Source of the DNA: Paraflavitalea pollutisoli
GTDB taxonomy: Bacteria; Bacteroidota; Bacteroidia; Chitinophagales; Chitinophagaceae
DNA length: 64,000 bases
Assembly (NCBI RefSeq): GCF_029360705.1
Contig: NZ_JARKMX010000008.1
Span: 2,720,202 to 2,784,201 of the forward strand
Direction of reading: 5' to 3'
Positions 18,556 to 28,610 of this stretch are shown here, one piece after another. Numbering within the stretch: the first letter of the stretch is position 1; the number at the start of each line of letters is the position of its first letter. The translations under genes and the position numbers were made by a program. The notes below the pieces were generated by a model. The model did no database searches. It worked only from the letters and a program-made list of their open reading frames with translations, and had not been told where the DNA came from.

Positions 18556-20226
18556 TCAAATTTGTTCTTCGATAAAATCACCCAGTGTTTGGTACTGGCG
18601 GAAACGTTTGGCGTACAGACCCACTTTTTGTTGGTCGGGCGTGTATTCAGCGTCGAATCCCTGTCCCATCGCGGCCATCGCTTCTTCTACCTTGGGATAG
18701 ATGCCCGCAGCAGTAGCGGCAAACATGGCAGCACCGGCCGCACAGGTCTGTTCGGAGCGGTGAATACGGATAGGCATGTTCATCACATCCGCCATCATCT
18801 GCATGATGAAGGGTGATTTGCGGGCTACGCCGCCCATACCGATCAGGCCTTTTACCGTAACGCCTTCGCTGTTGAAGCGGTCGACGATGTTCTTGGCGCC
18901 AAAGCAGGTAGCTTCTACCACGGCACGAAATACTCGGGGTGCATCGCTGCCGAGGCCCAGGTTGCTGATCGCCCCTTTCAGGAGCTGGTTGGCATCGGGC
19001 GTACGGCGGCCATTGAACCAATCTACCGCCAGTTCGCTTTTCTCGTCGAAAGGCAGTTGGGCCGCCTGCTGGCTCAAGGCAGGGATGATCTTGCCCAGGG
19101 ATTCCTCGACCAGTTTCGAAGCTGTTTCCTTATCGATCAGGGAAGATTGAGACAGGGTATGTTGTAAAGGCCAGGCCAGCAGGTTGCGGAACCAGGCATA
19201 GGCGTCGCCAAAGGCAGACTGACCGGCTTCCAGGCCGATCATGCCGGGGATGATGGACCCATCCACCTGGCCACAGATGCCTTTTACCAGTTTACCTTCC
19301 ATATCGGCTTTAGGCGCTACCAGCATGTCGCAGGTAGAGGTACCCATGACCTTACTCAGGTAGTAGGGTTCGATCTGACCGCCTACGGCCCCCATATGAC
19401 AGTCGAAAGCGCCTACACCGATCACCACGTCTTTGGGCAGCCCCAGCCTTTCGGACCAGGAACCGGTGATGGTGCCTGCCGCCTGGGCAGAAGTATAGGT
19501 ATCTTTAAATAAACGGGTTGTAAACCCTTTCAGCAAGGGATCGAGGGAAGTAAAGAACTCATCGGGGGGCAATCCGCCGAATTCGGCAGCCCAGAGCGAT
19601 TTGTGGCCGGCCGAACAAACACCGCGGCGAATATCGCGGGCATGTTGTCCACCGGTCAGCACGAAAGGAATCCAGTCGCAATGCTCTACCCAGGAGTAGG
19701 TAGCTTTGCGCACCTGCTCGTCTACCCGGAGGATATGCAGCAATTTGGCCCAGAACCACTCGGAAGAATAGATACCACCCACATACTGCAGGTAGTTCAC
19801 ATCGAAACGCTCGGCATGGGCATTGATTTCAGCCGCTTCCTTTACCGAGGTATGGTCTTTCCACAGCACGAACATGGCGTTGGGATTCTGCTCAAAACCC
19901 GGCAGGAAAGCCAGGGGCGTACCGGTCTCATCGACCGCAATCGGGGTTGAACCGGTCGTATCGACGGATATAGCCTTGATGTTGGCGGCTACAGCCGGTC
20001 CGGCCTGCTGCAAACAAGTTTTGATGCTTTGCTCCAGGCCTTCCAGGTAATCCAGCGGGTGCTGGCGAAACTGGTTAAGTGCAGCATTGCAATAAAGACC
20101 ATCTTTCCAGCGGGGATAGTTGAAAACGGCAGCAGCGATCTCTTTTCCATTGGAGCTGTCAACTATAATGGAGCGTACAGAATCTGTTCCGTAATCGACT
20201 CCTATAACATATTGATCCTTTTTCAT
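18556..20226 (-). CDS. araB: L-ribulokinase (FGGY family)
   Basis: 556 residues, normal for bacterial ribulokinase. It phosphorylates L-ribulose with ATP. The N-terminal FGGY domain starts with YVIGVDYGTDSVRSIIVD, and the substrate region includes AFDCHMGAVGGQ; the C-terminal ATPase domain contains GLIGMGGVARKSPFIMQMMADV and CAAGAAMFAA. It is first in the operon, and its start is 8 bp downstream (in the direction of transcription) of a candidate 21-bp operator at 20234-20254. Confidence 0.97.
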   Translation of the reverse strand: MKKDQYVIGVDYGTDSVRSIIVDSSNGKEIAAAVFNYPRWKDGLYCNAALNQFRQHPLDYLEGLEQSIKTCLQQAGPAVAANIKAISVDTTGSTPIAVDETGTPLAFLPGFEQNPNAMFVLWKDHTSVKEAAEINAHAERFDVNYLQYVGGIYSSEWFWAKLLHILRVDEQVRKATYSWVEHCDWIPFVLTGGQHARDIRRGVCSAGHKSLWAAEFGGLPPDEFFTSLDPLLKGFTTRLFKDTYTSAQAAGTITGSWSERLGLPKDVVIGVGAFDCHMGAVGGQIEPYYLSKVMGTSTCDMLVAPKADMEGKLVKGICGQVDGSIIPGMIGLEAGQSAFGDAYAWFRNLLAWPLQHTLSQSSLIDKETASKLVEESLGKIIPALSQQAAQLPFDEKSELAVDWFNGRRTPDANQLLKGAISNLGLGSDAPRVFRAVVEATCFGAKNIVDRFNSEGVTVKGLIGMGGVARKSPFIMQMMADVMNMPIRIHRSEQTCAAGAAMFAATAAGIYPKVEEAMAAMGQGFDAEYTPDQQKVGLYAKRFRQYQTLGDFIEEQI

Positions 20227-21033
20227 TCGGCAATTCGTGTCAAGGTAACACTTAATTATTTAGGTGCAAAAGAATTAACAAAAATCGACTTTTCCAAACT
20301 GGCCTTTGCCGGCCGCAGGAGCTGCCCGAACTGGTGCCCGGGACTTTATCGGGAACCGTCCGCTGTAGGATCGAGTAAATGCCTGATTGGACGAATCATT
20401 TGCCGGAAGGTAGCGCTTTCAATCGACCATCTGCCTGGTCGCCCTAACCTCCAGCCCTCGCAAATCTAACAAAGTAAACTAATTAGCGAAGTTCAAAATG
20501 TGATTGAAGCTATACGGAAAGTGACCAGTTTAGCTCCTCCACCACGACCTCCTAACGGATGGCAGGCAGCAAGATTAAAAAAAATAAATGTATTTATGAC
20601 AGTTATTGAAAAAATAATTCATAAATTGAAACTGACTTGCAACTGCTGTATGAAAAGAACCTCCTTTTTGCTCGGGCTGATTACCAGGCCAGCTCTCCAC
20701 CTCCACTATCGCCTGTTCCGGCAGGTTCCTTCATTACCGCAATCTGGTTCCATTTTCTACTGTTTCAGCTATTCTACACAAGACAAGACAACGGGACATG
20801 ACCTGACCCTGCGCACCTTCGTCATGCCCCCTCCTACCCCCGGCAACTCCCATTTCCTCACCAAAACGCCTGCCTATACGGAATAACACCCACCATCATA
20901 CCCGACAAAGCCAATGATGCCACGCATCTGTACGCGCATGCCGTTTCAATACTGCCCCCGTGAAGGCAGTCAGGCTACCGCATTGGTATCACCTATGCAA
21001 CCTATCATGCACCCATAAAAAAACCATTGCTTT
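20227..21033. other. Divergent control region of araBDA and susCD
   Basis: 807 bp. The araB end carries a candidate operator at 20234-20254. An AT-rich stretch at about 20575-20635 includes ATAAAT-GT-ATTTAT. CTGCC-N8-GGCAG near 20956-20973 could form a small hairpin in the susC leader. An ORF spanning 20500-20886 has no protein-like features and is not annotated. I cannot identify the susC promoter with confidence, nor a 21-bp ara-type site near it. Confidence 0.4.
20234..20254 (-). promoter_or_regulatory. Candidate AraR operator upstream of araB
   Basis: Reading on the minus strand: TAAGTGTT, 5-base spacer, GACACGAA. Arms match at 5 of 8 positions with a GTGT...ACAC core. Length and spacing equal those of the sites before the GH51 operon and the Nudix regulator. 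It lies between araB and its probable promoter, where a bound repressor would block transcription. Confidence 0.45.
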
Positions 21034-24000
21034 ATGAGAGTTAAACAAGTACGATTGCGGGAGCGGGGCGCCATGCTTTCCCTCCTGGTTTTATTACTGC
21101 TCAGCTTCCAGGTAACCTGCTTTGCGTGGGACCCGGTGAAAGGCGTTATCCTCGATAAGAACGGACAGCCGATCCCCTCGGCCACCATTACCGTCAAAGG
21201 CAAAAAGATCAGTACCACCTCCGACCAGCTGGGCAATTTCAGCATCGAAGCGGCCGCCGGTGAGGTATTGGAAATCTCCAACATCGGCTTCAAAACACAA
21301 GAATATACCATCCAGGCCAACCAGGCCATCCGCATCATTCTGGCGCAAAACTCCAACTCGCTCGAAGATGTCGTGGTGGTCGGCTATGGCTCCCAAAAGA
21401 AAAGAGTACTGACCGGCGCCGTGAGTGAGATCAAATCGGAAGAGATCATGCGTACCCCCGCCGTGGCAGCCACTTCTGCCCTCGTGGGCAAAGTGCCAGG
21501 GGTCACTTTCCGGGCCACCGATGCCCGCCCGGGTAACGGTACCAGCATCCAGATCCGCAACCTCGGCAACCCCTTGTACATCATCGATGGCGTTCCCTAT
21601 AGCACCAGCGACGGCACCTCCGCCTTCGGGTACAATACCGGCGTATCGGGTACCAATATCTTCAACCAGATCGGCATGGAAGACATCGAAAGCATCTCCA
21701 TCCTGAAAGACGGTGCCGCGGCCATCTATGGATTACGCGCAGCCAACGGCGTGGTACTGGTAACCACCAAAAAAGGTAAGAAGAACGAAAACACCAGCAT
21801 CAATATTCACGGCTATTATGGCCTGCAAAACTTTACCCGGTTTCCACGTCCGGGCAACGCCGGCCAGTATGTGCGTGGCTTACTCGAAGCCGAACAGAAT
21901 GCTTATGGTAACCCTTCCAGCCTCTATTCGCCCGAAGAACTGGCCAAATGGGAAAAAGGCACCGACAAGGGATATAAAAGCTATGACTACTACGATATCG
22001 TCACCCGGCCCAATGTACCCCAGTATTACCTGAACGCCAGCGCCTCCGGCGGGTCGGCCAAATCGAACTACTATTTTTCGATGAGCCACGTGAACCAGGA
22101 TGCTATCATCCGTGATTTCAATTTTCAGCGTACCAACGTGCAGGCCAGCCTGAATGCCAGCCTGGCCAAAGGACTGCAGGTGGGCACCCAGATCCGTGGC
22201 CGCTATGAAAGCCGCCACAATGTGGGTGTACCGGGCCTCGATGACTACTTCAACCCCCTGCTCAGTATCAGCAGTATGTGGCCCATCGAACCACCCTACG
22301 CCAACGACAACCCCAACTACATCAACCAGGGCCACAGCGTAAACGTGAACCCTGCCACCTATAAGAACAATGTAACGGGCTATATCGATAACGTGAACCG
22401 CGCCATTGACCTCAACCTGTCGGCCCAGTATGATTTTAAATTCGGACTGCAGGCAAAAGTGTTGTTGTCGTATGGTTACAACAACGAAGATTTTGATGGC
22501 TTCGAGTTTACTTACAATGCCTACACCTACAACGCCGCCACCGACACCTATGAACAAAAAAGCGGTAACCAGAACCCCTGGCGCGAACGGCACAAACGCA
22601 ATATCGCCCAACGATTTGCCCAGGGCCAGCTGAACTACAACAAGCAGTTTGGCGACCACAGCGTCAACCTGCTGGCTGCCTACGAACGGTCGGACCTGGA
22701 AAACGAATACCTGGCTCTTCACTCCATTCCGCCGAATAACTATATCCCCATCATGTTCTTCGCCAACCAGGATTACCTGGGCGATGAATGGAGTACGGAA
22801 GCACGTGCCGGCTACACCGGTAAGGTCAGTTACAACTACCAGCAGAAATACATTGTGGACGCCTTCCTGCGTTACGAAGGGTCTTACCTGTATGCCAAGG
22901 ATAAACGCTGGGGCCTGTTCCCGGGCGTATCACTCGGTTGGCGCCTGACGGAAGAAAAATTCCTGAAAGACAAAATATCCTGGCTCGATGAACTGAAACT
23001 CCGCTTCTCCTATGGAGAAACAGGTAGTGAGGTCGGCATCACCGCCTTTGGCTACCTCGGCGGTTACAACTTCTCGCAGGGATCTGCCGTGCTGGATGGC
23101 AATTACGTGATCGGTTTGCGCCCAAGAGGCCTGCCCGTGACCACCCTGTCGTGGGTCAACAACCAGACCACCAATATCGGTGTCGATTTCCAGTTCCTGC
23201 AAGGAGCCATTACCGGTAATTTCGAAGTGTTCCAGCGTAAACGCACCGGCCTGCCTGCAGGACGGTACGACGTACTGCTGCCGAGCGAAGTAGGCTACAC
23301 ACTGCCCAACGAAAACCTGACTTCCGAGGCCAACCGTGGCGTGGAAGGAATGATCACCTACAGCAGTAAAACAGGCGACTTCGATTACAGCATCGGCATC
23401 AACGGAACCCTGGCCCGCCGCCGCGACCTGCATTTCTACAAACCCCGCTTCGGCAACTCGTGGAATGAATACCGCAACTCGTTCGAAGACCGCTGGGGTA
23501 ATATCAACTGGGGATACCAGGTAGTAGGCCGCTTCCAGAACCACGCAGAGATCGACAACTATACCGTCAACAACGATGGCCAGGGCAACCGCTCTATGCT
23601 GCCCGGCGACCTCATCTTCAAAGACGTGAACAACGACGGCATCATCAATGCCATGGACGAGCGCCCCATCGGATATGCCGAAGGCCAGCAGCCCTACATG
23701 AGCTTTGGTATCAACGGCCGTTTATCGTACAAAGGATTCAGTCTCGCTTTTGGTTTTGCCGGTTCCACCCTGCAAAGCTATATCCGCGACTGGGAACTGC
23801 GTAACCCCTTCCAGAACAATGGTAACTCGCCGGAGTACATGCTCACCGACCGCTGGCACCGTGTAGATCCCTACAACCCTTACAGCGAATGGGTAGGTGG
23901 TACTTATCCTGCCTTGCGCAAAGATTACGGCCACGTCAACTTTGCACGCCGCAACGATTACTGGATCACCAACGTGAAATACATCCGTCTGCGCGACCTG

Positions 24001-24201
24001 GAGCTGGGCTATACCATACCTGCCAAACTGACCAAGCGCTATGGCGTATCCAACCTGCGCTTTTATGTCAATGGCAGCAACCTGTTCTCGTTCGACAATA
24101 CCGCCGAGTTTGAGATCGACCCCGAGATCAGTTCGCCCAATGGCCTGGTCTACCCCCAACAGAAGTTGATCAATTTTGGCTTTAACGTAACCTTCAACTA
24201 A
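21034..24201 (+). CDS. SusC-like TonB-dependent outer-membrane transporter
   Basis: 1055 residues. After the signal segment comes a carboxypeptidase-like domain (~40-115; GVILDKNGQPIPSATI), then the SusC signature DVVVVGYGSQKKRVLTGAVS, the plug domain (~120-230; IRNLGNPLYIIDGVP, SILKDGAAAIYGLRAANGV) and a long 22-strand barrel with an aromatic end (LINFGFNVTFN). SusC proteins import oligosaccharides with energy from TonB. Paired with susD 6 bp downstream and a DUF3823 lipoprotein, and flanked by arabinose catabolic and arabinofuranosidase genes, so the substrate is probably arabinan or arabino-oligosaccharide (inference). No anti-sigma-interacting N-terminal extension is visible. Confidence 0.95.
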   Translation: MRVKQVRLRERGAMLSLLVLLLLSFQVTCFAWDPVKGVILDKNGQPIPSATITVKGKKISTTSDQLGNFSIEAAAGEVLEISNIGFKTQEYTIQANQAIRIILAQNSNSLEDVVVVGYGSQKKRVLTGAVSEIKSEEIMRTPAVAATSALVGKVPGVTFRATDARPGNGTSIQIRNLGNPLYIIDGVPYSTSDGTSAFGYNTGVSGTNIFNQIGMEDIESISILKDGAAAIYGLRAANGVVLVTTKKGKKNENTSINIHGYYGLQNFTRFPRPGNAGQYVRGLLEAEQNAYGNPSSLYSPEELAKWEKGTDKGYKSYDYYDIVTRPNVPQYYLNASASGGSAKSNYYFSMSHVNQDAIIRDFNFQRTNVQASLNASLAKGLQVGTQIRGRYESRHNVGVPGLDDYFNPLLSISSMWPIEPPYANDNPNYINQGHSVNVNPATYKNNVTGYIDNVNRAIDLNLSAQYDFKFGLQAKVLLSYGYNNEDFDGFEFTYNAYTYNAATDTYEQKSGNQNPWRERHKRNIAQRFAQGQLNYNKQFGDHSVNLLAAYERSDLENEYLALHSIPPNNYIPIMFFANQDYLGDEWSTEARAGYTGKVSYNYQQKYIVDAFLRYEGSYLYAKDKRWGLFPGVSLGWRLTEEKFLKDKISWLDELKLRFSYGETGSEVGITAFGYLGGYNFSQGSAVLDGNYVIGLRPRGLPVTTLSWVNNQTTNIGVDFQFLQGAITGNFEVFQRKRTGLPAGRYDVLLPSEVGYTLPNENLTSEANRGVEGMITYSSKTGDFDYSIGINGTLARRRDLHFYKPRFGNSWNEYRNSFEDRWGNINWGYQVVGRFQNHAEIDNYTVNNDGQGNRSMLPGDLIFKDVNNDGIINAMDERPIGYAEGQQPYMSFGINGRLSYKGFSLAFGFAGSTLQSYIRDWELRNPFQNNGNSPEYMLTDRWHRVDPYNPYSEWVGGTYPALRKDYGHVNFARRNDYWITNVKYIRLRDLELGYTIPAKLTKRYGVSNLRFYVNGSNLFSFDNTAEFEIDPEISSPNGLVYPQQKLINFGFNVTFN

Positions 24202-24207
24202 TCAGCT

Positions 24208-26091
24208 ATGAAACCGATATATCAAAGTATCCTGCTCTTAGCCCTGCTGACCACCCTGGCAGGTTGCCGCAAAGAATGGCTCGAGCGTACACCACAAACC
24301 ATCATTCTCGAAGACCAGGTGTGGAATGACCCCAAGATGATCCTCGGTCTGCTCGCCAACTACTACGATCGCCTGCCCACCGATCTGGGGCTAGATGGCA
24401 ACTGGCGCAATATGGCCGATTACGATGATGCCATGTGGAGTGGCTATACCGGCGAAGATGGTCGCAACAACATCACCTCTTACGCGTATGGCCGCTGGGC
24501 CTACTGGGATTACACCCTGATCCGCGATATCAACCTCGCCCTGGAGAGTATCGATAAATACAGTGTCAAGCTGACGGATGGTGAAAAGAAACAGTTTGCG
24601 GGTGAGCTGCGCTTTATCCGCGCCTTCATCTATTTCGAGCTGGTCAAAAGAATGGGTGGCGTACCCATCGTGACCAAACAGCTAATCTATGATTTCAGTG
24701 GCGATCCCAGTTCCCTGCAACAGCCCCGGGCGAAAGAGTTTGAAGTATATGACTTCGTAGCTGCCGAGCTCGATGCCATCAAAAACGACCTGGGCAACCC
24801 CAACAGCAACACGCGCGCCAACAAATACATCGCCATGGCCCTCAAGAGCCGTGCCCTGTTGTATGCCGCCACCATTGCCAAATACAACAATCAGATGGGC
24901 ACCCCCATCACGCTGCCCGGCGGCGAAGTAGGCATCCCGGCCGAGAAAGCCAATGACTATTTTACCAAATCCCTCGAAGCAGCCAAAGAGGTCATCACCA
25001 GTAGCCCTTATGCACTGTACAAAGGCAACCCATCCAGCCTGGGCGAAAATTTCTATGAGGCAGTCGTCAAAAAGACCGCCAACAAAGAAGCCATCTTTGT
25101 CCGAGACTTCCTCTCTGCCAAAAGCAAGAGGCACGGTTTCTCCTACGACAATATTCCGCTGGGTATCCGTGAAGACAACCTGTCTTCTTCCTGCGTCACC
25201 CCGTCACTCAACCTCGTAGAAGAATTTGAGTACCTCGATGGTACACCAGGCGCCTTGAAAACACGCAATGCTGGCAATACCGACTACATCTATTACAACA
25301 GTCTTGACGAGATCTTTGCCAACAAAGATGCCCGCTTGTATGGTACCGTCATTTACCCCGGCACCAGTTTCAAAGGACGCCCCCTGCAGATACAGGCTGG
25401 TGTGATGCGCTGGGACGGCAGTAATTACCAGACCGTAGAAGGCAGCGGGGTGGGCACCAACTATTCGCCCCCCGATTACCCTGCCGGCGATGGCAAATTA
25501 CTGGTAGGCAGTTCTGGTCCCCACCGCTCCATCCAGGAAGTAACCAACAGTGGTTTTTACCTGCGCAAATACCTCGATGCCGGTGCCGGCACCAGTACCC
25601 GGGGTATCCTCAGCGATGTGTGGTGGGTATGGATGCGGATGGGTGAGGTGTACCTCAATGCAGCCGAAGCGGCGTTTGAGCTGAACCAAAAAGTAGATGC
25701 CGCCACCTGGATCAGCGCCCTGCGGGAGCGTGCAGGTTTTGGCGCCAACTCGGTCACGGCCGGAACCATCACCCTCGAAAAGATCCGCCATGAACGCCGG
25801 GTAGAGCTGGCTTTCGAAGACCACCGCGTATGGGACCTCAAGCGCTGGCGCACGGCCCATATCGTCTGGAACGGCCAAAGCAATAACCCCGATGCGACGG
25901 TATATGCCCTATATCCTTACCGCATCATACGCCCCGGCGATGCTGCCCGCGATGGCAAATACGTATTTGTGAAGATGGTAGCTCCTCGTTTCCGCGCACC
26001 GCGTTTCTTCCAGCTGGGTAATTACTATTCGGCCATCGACCAGGGCATCCTCAACAACAATCCGAAAATTGTAAGAAATCCATTCCATTAA
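24208..26091 (+). CDS. SusD/RagB-like glycan-binding lipoprotein
   Basis: 627 residues. A lipoprotein signal ends in LAGC with Cys20. The SusD fold is recognisable from EDQVWNDP near residue 30, the TPR-like RFIRAFIYFELVKRMGGVPIVTK block and the C-terminal EAAFELNQKVDAATWISALRERAG and HERRVELAFEDHRVWDLKRW blocks. It forms the lid of the SusC transporter on the cell surface and captures the glycan. Spacing from susC is 6 bp and to the next gene 12 bp, one operon. Confidence 0.95.
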   Translation: MKPIYQSILLLALLTTLAGCRKEWLERTPQTIILEDQVWNDPKMILGLLANYYDRLPTDLGLDGNWRNMADYDDAMWSGYTGEDGRNNITSYAYGRWAYWDYTLIRDINLALESIDKYSVKLTDGEKKQFAGELRFIRAFIYFELVKRMGGVPIVTKQLIYDFSGDPSSLQQPRAKEFEVYDFVAAELDAIKNDLGNPNSNTRANKYIAMALKSRALLYAATIAKYNNQMGTPITLPGGEVGIPAEKANDYFTKSLEAAKEVITSSPYALYKGNPSSLGENFYEAVVKKTANKEAIFVRDFLSAKSKRHGFSYDNIPLGIREDNLSSSCVTPSLNLVEEFEYLDGTPGALKTRNAGNTDYIYYNSLDEIFANKDARLYGTVIYPGTSFKGRPLQIQAGVMRWDGSNYQTVEGSGVGTNYSPPDYPAGDGKLLVGSSGPHRSIQEVTNSGFYLRKYLDAGAGTSTRGILSDVWWVWMRMGEVYLNAAEAAFELNQKVDAATWISALRERAGFGANSVTAGTITLEKIRHERRVELAFEDHRVWDLKRWRTAHIVWNGQSNNPDATVYALYPYRIIRPGDAARDGKYVFVKMVAPRFRAPRFFQLGNYYSAIDQGILNNNPKIVRNPFH

Positions 26092-26103
26092 CAAACGACG
26101 ATC

Positions 26104-26859
26104 ATGAAAACGACATCAATTATTTATACAGCGTTGGCAGTAGCTTTACTGTTCACCGCCTGCACCAAGGACAACTACAAAGCACCGGGGTCAGTACTGA
26201 GTGGCCGGATCGTATACCAGGGACAAACCCTGCAGGTACGCACGCCAACGGTCAACGGTAGCGGCAGCACTACTACCGGCGGCGTGCAACTGGAACTGTG
26301 GCAGCGGGGATACCAGTTGTTTACCAAGATACCGGTGTATGTAAACCAGGATGGCACTTTCTCCGCCACCCTCTTCGATGGCGATTATAAACTGGTACGC
26401 CTCGGTGGCGCGCCCTGGCAAAACAACACGGACTCCATCGACGTGCAGGTTCGTGGTTCTCAATCGATCGACGTGCCGGTAGTGCCTTATTTCACAGTGA
26501 ATGCGCCTGCTTTCACATTCAACAAAGCAGACACCACCGTAACCGGTACTTTTACCCCTACACAGGTTACCGCCGGGCGTACGCTTGAAAACGCCGCCAT
26601 TTGCGTGGGCGCTACCCAGTTTACCGATGTCATCAACAACATCGTACAACGCAGCGAAGGTGCCACACCGGGTGCGGCCAAGACCATCACGATCACCGTA
26701 AACCCCAACAGGTACAACGGTAGCGGACAGGAAAACATCCGCAAAAGACTGGCAGAGATGCTGAACAAGCAATATGGATTTCTCCGCATCGGTGTGAAGA
26801 CCAATGGTGTGGGAGAAAGTATCTATACCACCGTCGTCAAGGTGGACATGAAGTTTTAA
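26104..26859 (+). CDS. DUF3823 lipoprotein, SusE/F-like surface component
   Basis: 251 residues with a lipoprotein signal (LLFTAC, Cys20). The body resembles DUF3823: an N-terminal beta-sandwich starting GSVLSGRIVYQGQTLQV, and a second beta domain. Such proteins occur third in many susCD operons and are presumed surface glycan-binding or accessory factors. Ends with a terminator 52 bp downstream. Confidence 0.75.
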   Translation: MKTTSIIYTALAVALLFTACTKDNYKAPGSVLSGRIVYQGQTLQVRTPTVNGSGSTTTGGVQLELWQRGYQLFTKIPVYVNQDGTFSATLFDGDYKLVRLGGAPWQNNTDSIDVQVRGSQSIDVPVVPYFTVNAPAFTFNKADTTVTGTFTPTQVTAGRTLENAAICVGATQFTDVINNIVQRSEGATPGAAKTITITVNPNRYNGSGQENIRKRLAEMLNKQYGFLRIGVKTNGVGESIYTTVVKVDMKF

Positions 26860-26910
26860 AAGAGCGCGTACAGTTAATCATCAGCAGTTGTTTTTGTTTT
26901 TATTCAACAG

Positions 26911-26932
26911 GCCTGCTGTTTCTACAGCAGGC
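26911..26932 (+). terminator. Terminator of the susCD operon
   Basis: GCCTGCTGT (26911-26919), loop TTCT, ACAGCAGGC (26924-26932), followed by TTTGTTTT. Confidence 0.75.
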
Positions 26933-26939
26933 TTTGTTT

Positions 26940-26947
26940 TATCTTTG
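26940..26947 (+). promoter_or_regulatory. TAnnTTTG -7 box of the GH51-GH51-GH43 operon
   Basis: TATCTTTG begins just past the susCD terminator. The 21-bp palindrome starts 3 bases downstream and so would cover the transcription start, the classic place for a repressor. Confidence 0.55.
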
Positions 26948-26949
26948 AT

Positions 26950-26970
26950 TAAGCGTAACTTATACACTTA
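26950..26970 (+). promoter_or_regulatory. Candidate AraR operator of the GH51 operon
   Basis: TAAGCGTA, 5-base spacer, TACACTTA; the arms are complementary at 7 of 8 positions. On the reverse strand its first arm reads TAAGTGTA, nearly identical to the arm TAAGTGTT upstream of araB. Confidence 0.55.
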
Positions 26971-27008
26971 ATTGCAGAACCAGACCAAACTGAACTAAAC
27001 ATCGATTT

Positions 27009-28541
27009 ATGAAGCAATGGTTTATCCTTTCTCTGGCGCTGTCCGGTTGCCTTGCCAGTGTTGCACAAAATGAGATCATCGTGCAGACCGATTCAGCCAA
27101 GACGTTAATCAGTAAACAGATCTACGGCCATTTTGCCGAGCACCTAGGCCGCTGTGTATACGGCGGTTTTTATGTGGGAGAAAACAGTAAGATCCCCAAT
27201 ACCGCGGGTGTGCGCAATGATGTGGTAGCGGCCCTTAAAAAACTCAAGATCGCCAACCTGCGCTGGCCCGGCGGTTGCTTTGCCGACACTTATCACTGGA
27301 AAGATGGTGTAGGTCCCAAAGACAAACGCCCGACCATCGTCAATACCTGGTGGGGCGGTGTGACCGAAAACAACAGTTTCGGCACCCATGACTTTCTCAA
27401 TATGTGCGAACTGATCGGTACCGACCCTTACCTAGCTGGTAATATCGGTAGCGGCACCGTACAGGAACTCATCGACTGGGTACAATACGTGAATTTTGAA
27501 GGCGAAAGCCCCATGAGCAAATGGCGCCGCGAGAATGGGCGCGACAAACCCTGGAACGTAAAATTCTGGGGCGTAGGCAACGAAGCCTGGGGTTGCGGCG
27601 GCAATATGCGCCCCGAATACTATAGCGACCTCTACCGCAAATATGCGACTTTCATGAGCGGCTGGAGCGAAGGCAATATCTTCCGCATCGCCTCCGGCGC
27701 CAATTCGGCCGACTACAACTGGACCGAAGTGCTGATGAAGCAGATCCCGCGTAATATGGTACAGGGCGTAGCACTGCACCACTACTCCGTGATCGACTGG
27801 AACAAAAAAGGACCTGCTACCGGATTTACCGAGGAACAATACTTCACCACGATGCAACGGGCGCTGTTCATGGACTCACTGGTGATAAAGCATTCGGCCA
27901 TCATGGACAAATACGATCCCAACAAACGCATTGCCCTCGTGGTAGACGAATGGGGCGGTTGGTATGATGTGGAGCCTGGCACCAACCCCGGCTTCCTGTA
28001 CCAGCAAAACACGATGCGCGATGCGATGATCGCTGGTGTTACCCTCAATATCTTTCACAACCATGCCGATCGTGTACGGATGGCCAACCTCGCGCAAACC
28101 ATCAATGTATTGCAGGCTGTATTGCTGACCAATGAAGAGAAGATGATCCTCACGCCTACCTACCATGTGATGGAGATGTACAATGTGCACCAGGATGCGA
28201 AGCTGATGCCTCTCAAGTTGAAGTCGAATGCTTATAAAGTAGGCAATCGCAGTCTGCCGGCCGTATCGGCCTCAGCCTCCCGCGACTCCCTGGGCAATAC
28301 CCATATTTCGCTGGTCAACATCGATGCCGGTAAAGAGCAAACCATTACCGTGAACCTGAAAGGCGGTAAGTACAAGACCGTGACAGGCCGTGTGCTGACC
28401 TCCGGAAAAGTGCAGGACTTCAACACGTTTGAAGCACCCGAGAAGATTAAACCGGCCACCTTCAACGGCGCCATCCTGAAAGGGGAAGCACTGACGGTAA
28501 AACTGCCGGCTTGCTCGGTCGTGGTACTGGAACTGAAATAA
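27009..28541 (+). CDS. GH51 alpha-L-arabinofuranosidase (short form)
   Basis: 510 residues with a signal peptide (cleavage near SVAQ). It removes terminal alpha-L-arabinofuranose from arabinan, arabinoxylan or oligosaccharides by a retaining mechanism. The family starts with IYGHFAEHLGRCVYGG; acid/base E192 lies in WGVGNEAWGCGG, nucleophile E314 in LVVDEWGGWYD. The short bacterial-type architecture lacks the N-terminal carbohydrate-binding-like domain of the next gene. First gene of a three-gene operon (gaps of about 70 and 25 bp), with a predicted operator over the promoter. Confidence 0.93.
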   Translation: MKQWFILSLALSGCLASVAQNEIIVQTDSAKTLISKQIYGHFAEHLGRCVYGGFYVGENSKIPNTAGVRNDVVAALKKLKIANLRWPGGCFADTYHWKDGVGPKDKRPTIVNTWWGGVTENNSFGTHDFLNMCELIGTDPYLAGNIGSGTVQELIDWVQYVNFEGESPMSKWRRENGRDKPWNVKFWGVGNEAWGCGGNMRPEYYSDLYRKYATFMSGWSEGNIFRIASGANSADYNWTEVLMKQIPRNMVQGVALHHYSVIDWNKKGPATGFTEEQYFTTMQRALFMDSLVIKHSAIMDKYDPNKRIALVVDEWGGWYDVEPGTNPGFLYQQNTMRDAMIAGVTLNIFHNHADRVRMANLAQTINVLQAVLLTNEEKMILTPTYHVMEMYNVHQDAKLMPLKLKSNAYKVGNRSLPAVSASASRDSLGNTHISLVNIDAGKEQTITVNLKGGKYKTVTGRVLTSGKVQDFNTFEAPEKIKPATFNGAILKGEALTVKLPACSVVVLELK

Positions 28542-28610
28542 GCCTCTTCCGCCGCCACCAACGGGTTGGCGGTATTACACCGTATAACATATCAAGAACG
28601 AATACAATCA

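Noticed and set aside
20500-20886. 128-residue ORF on the plus strand between araB and susC
   Set aside because: Low-complexity, Pro/Thr-rich, no protein-like pattern, no promoter or start context; lies in a regulatory region.
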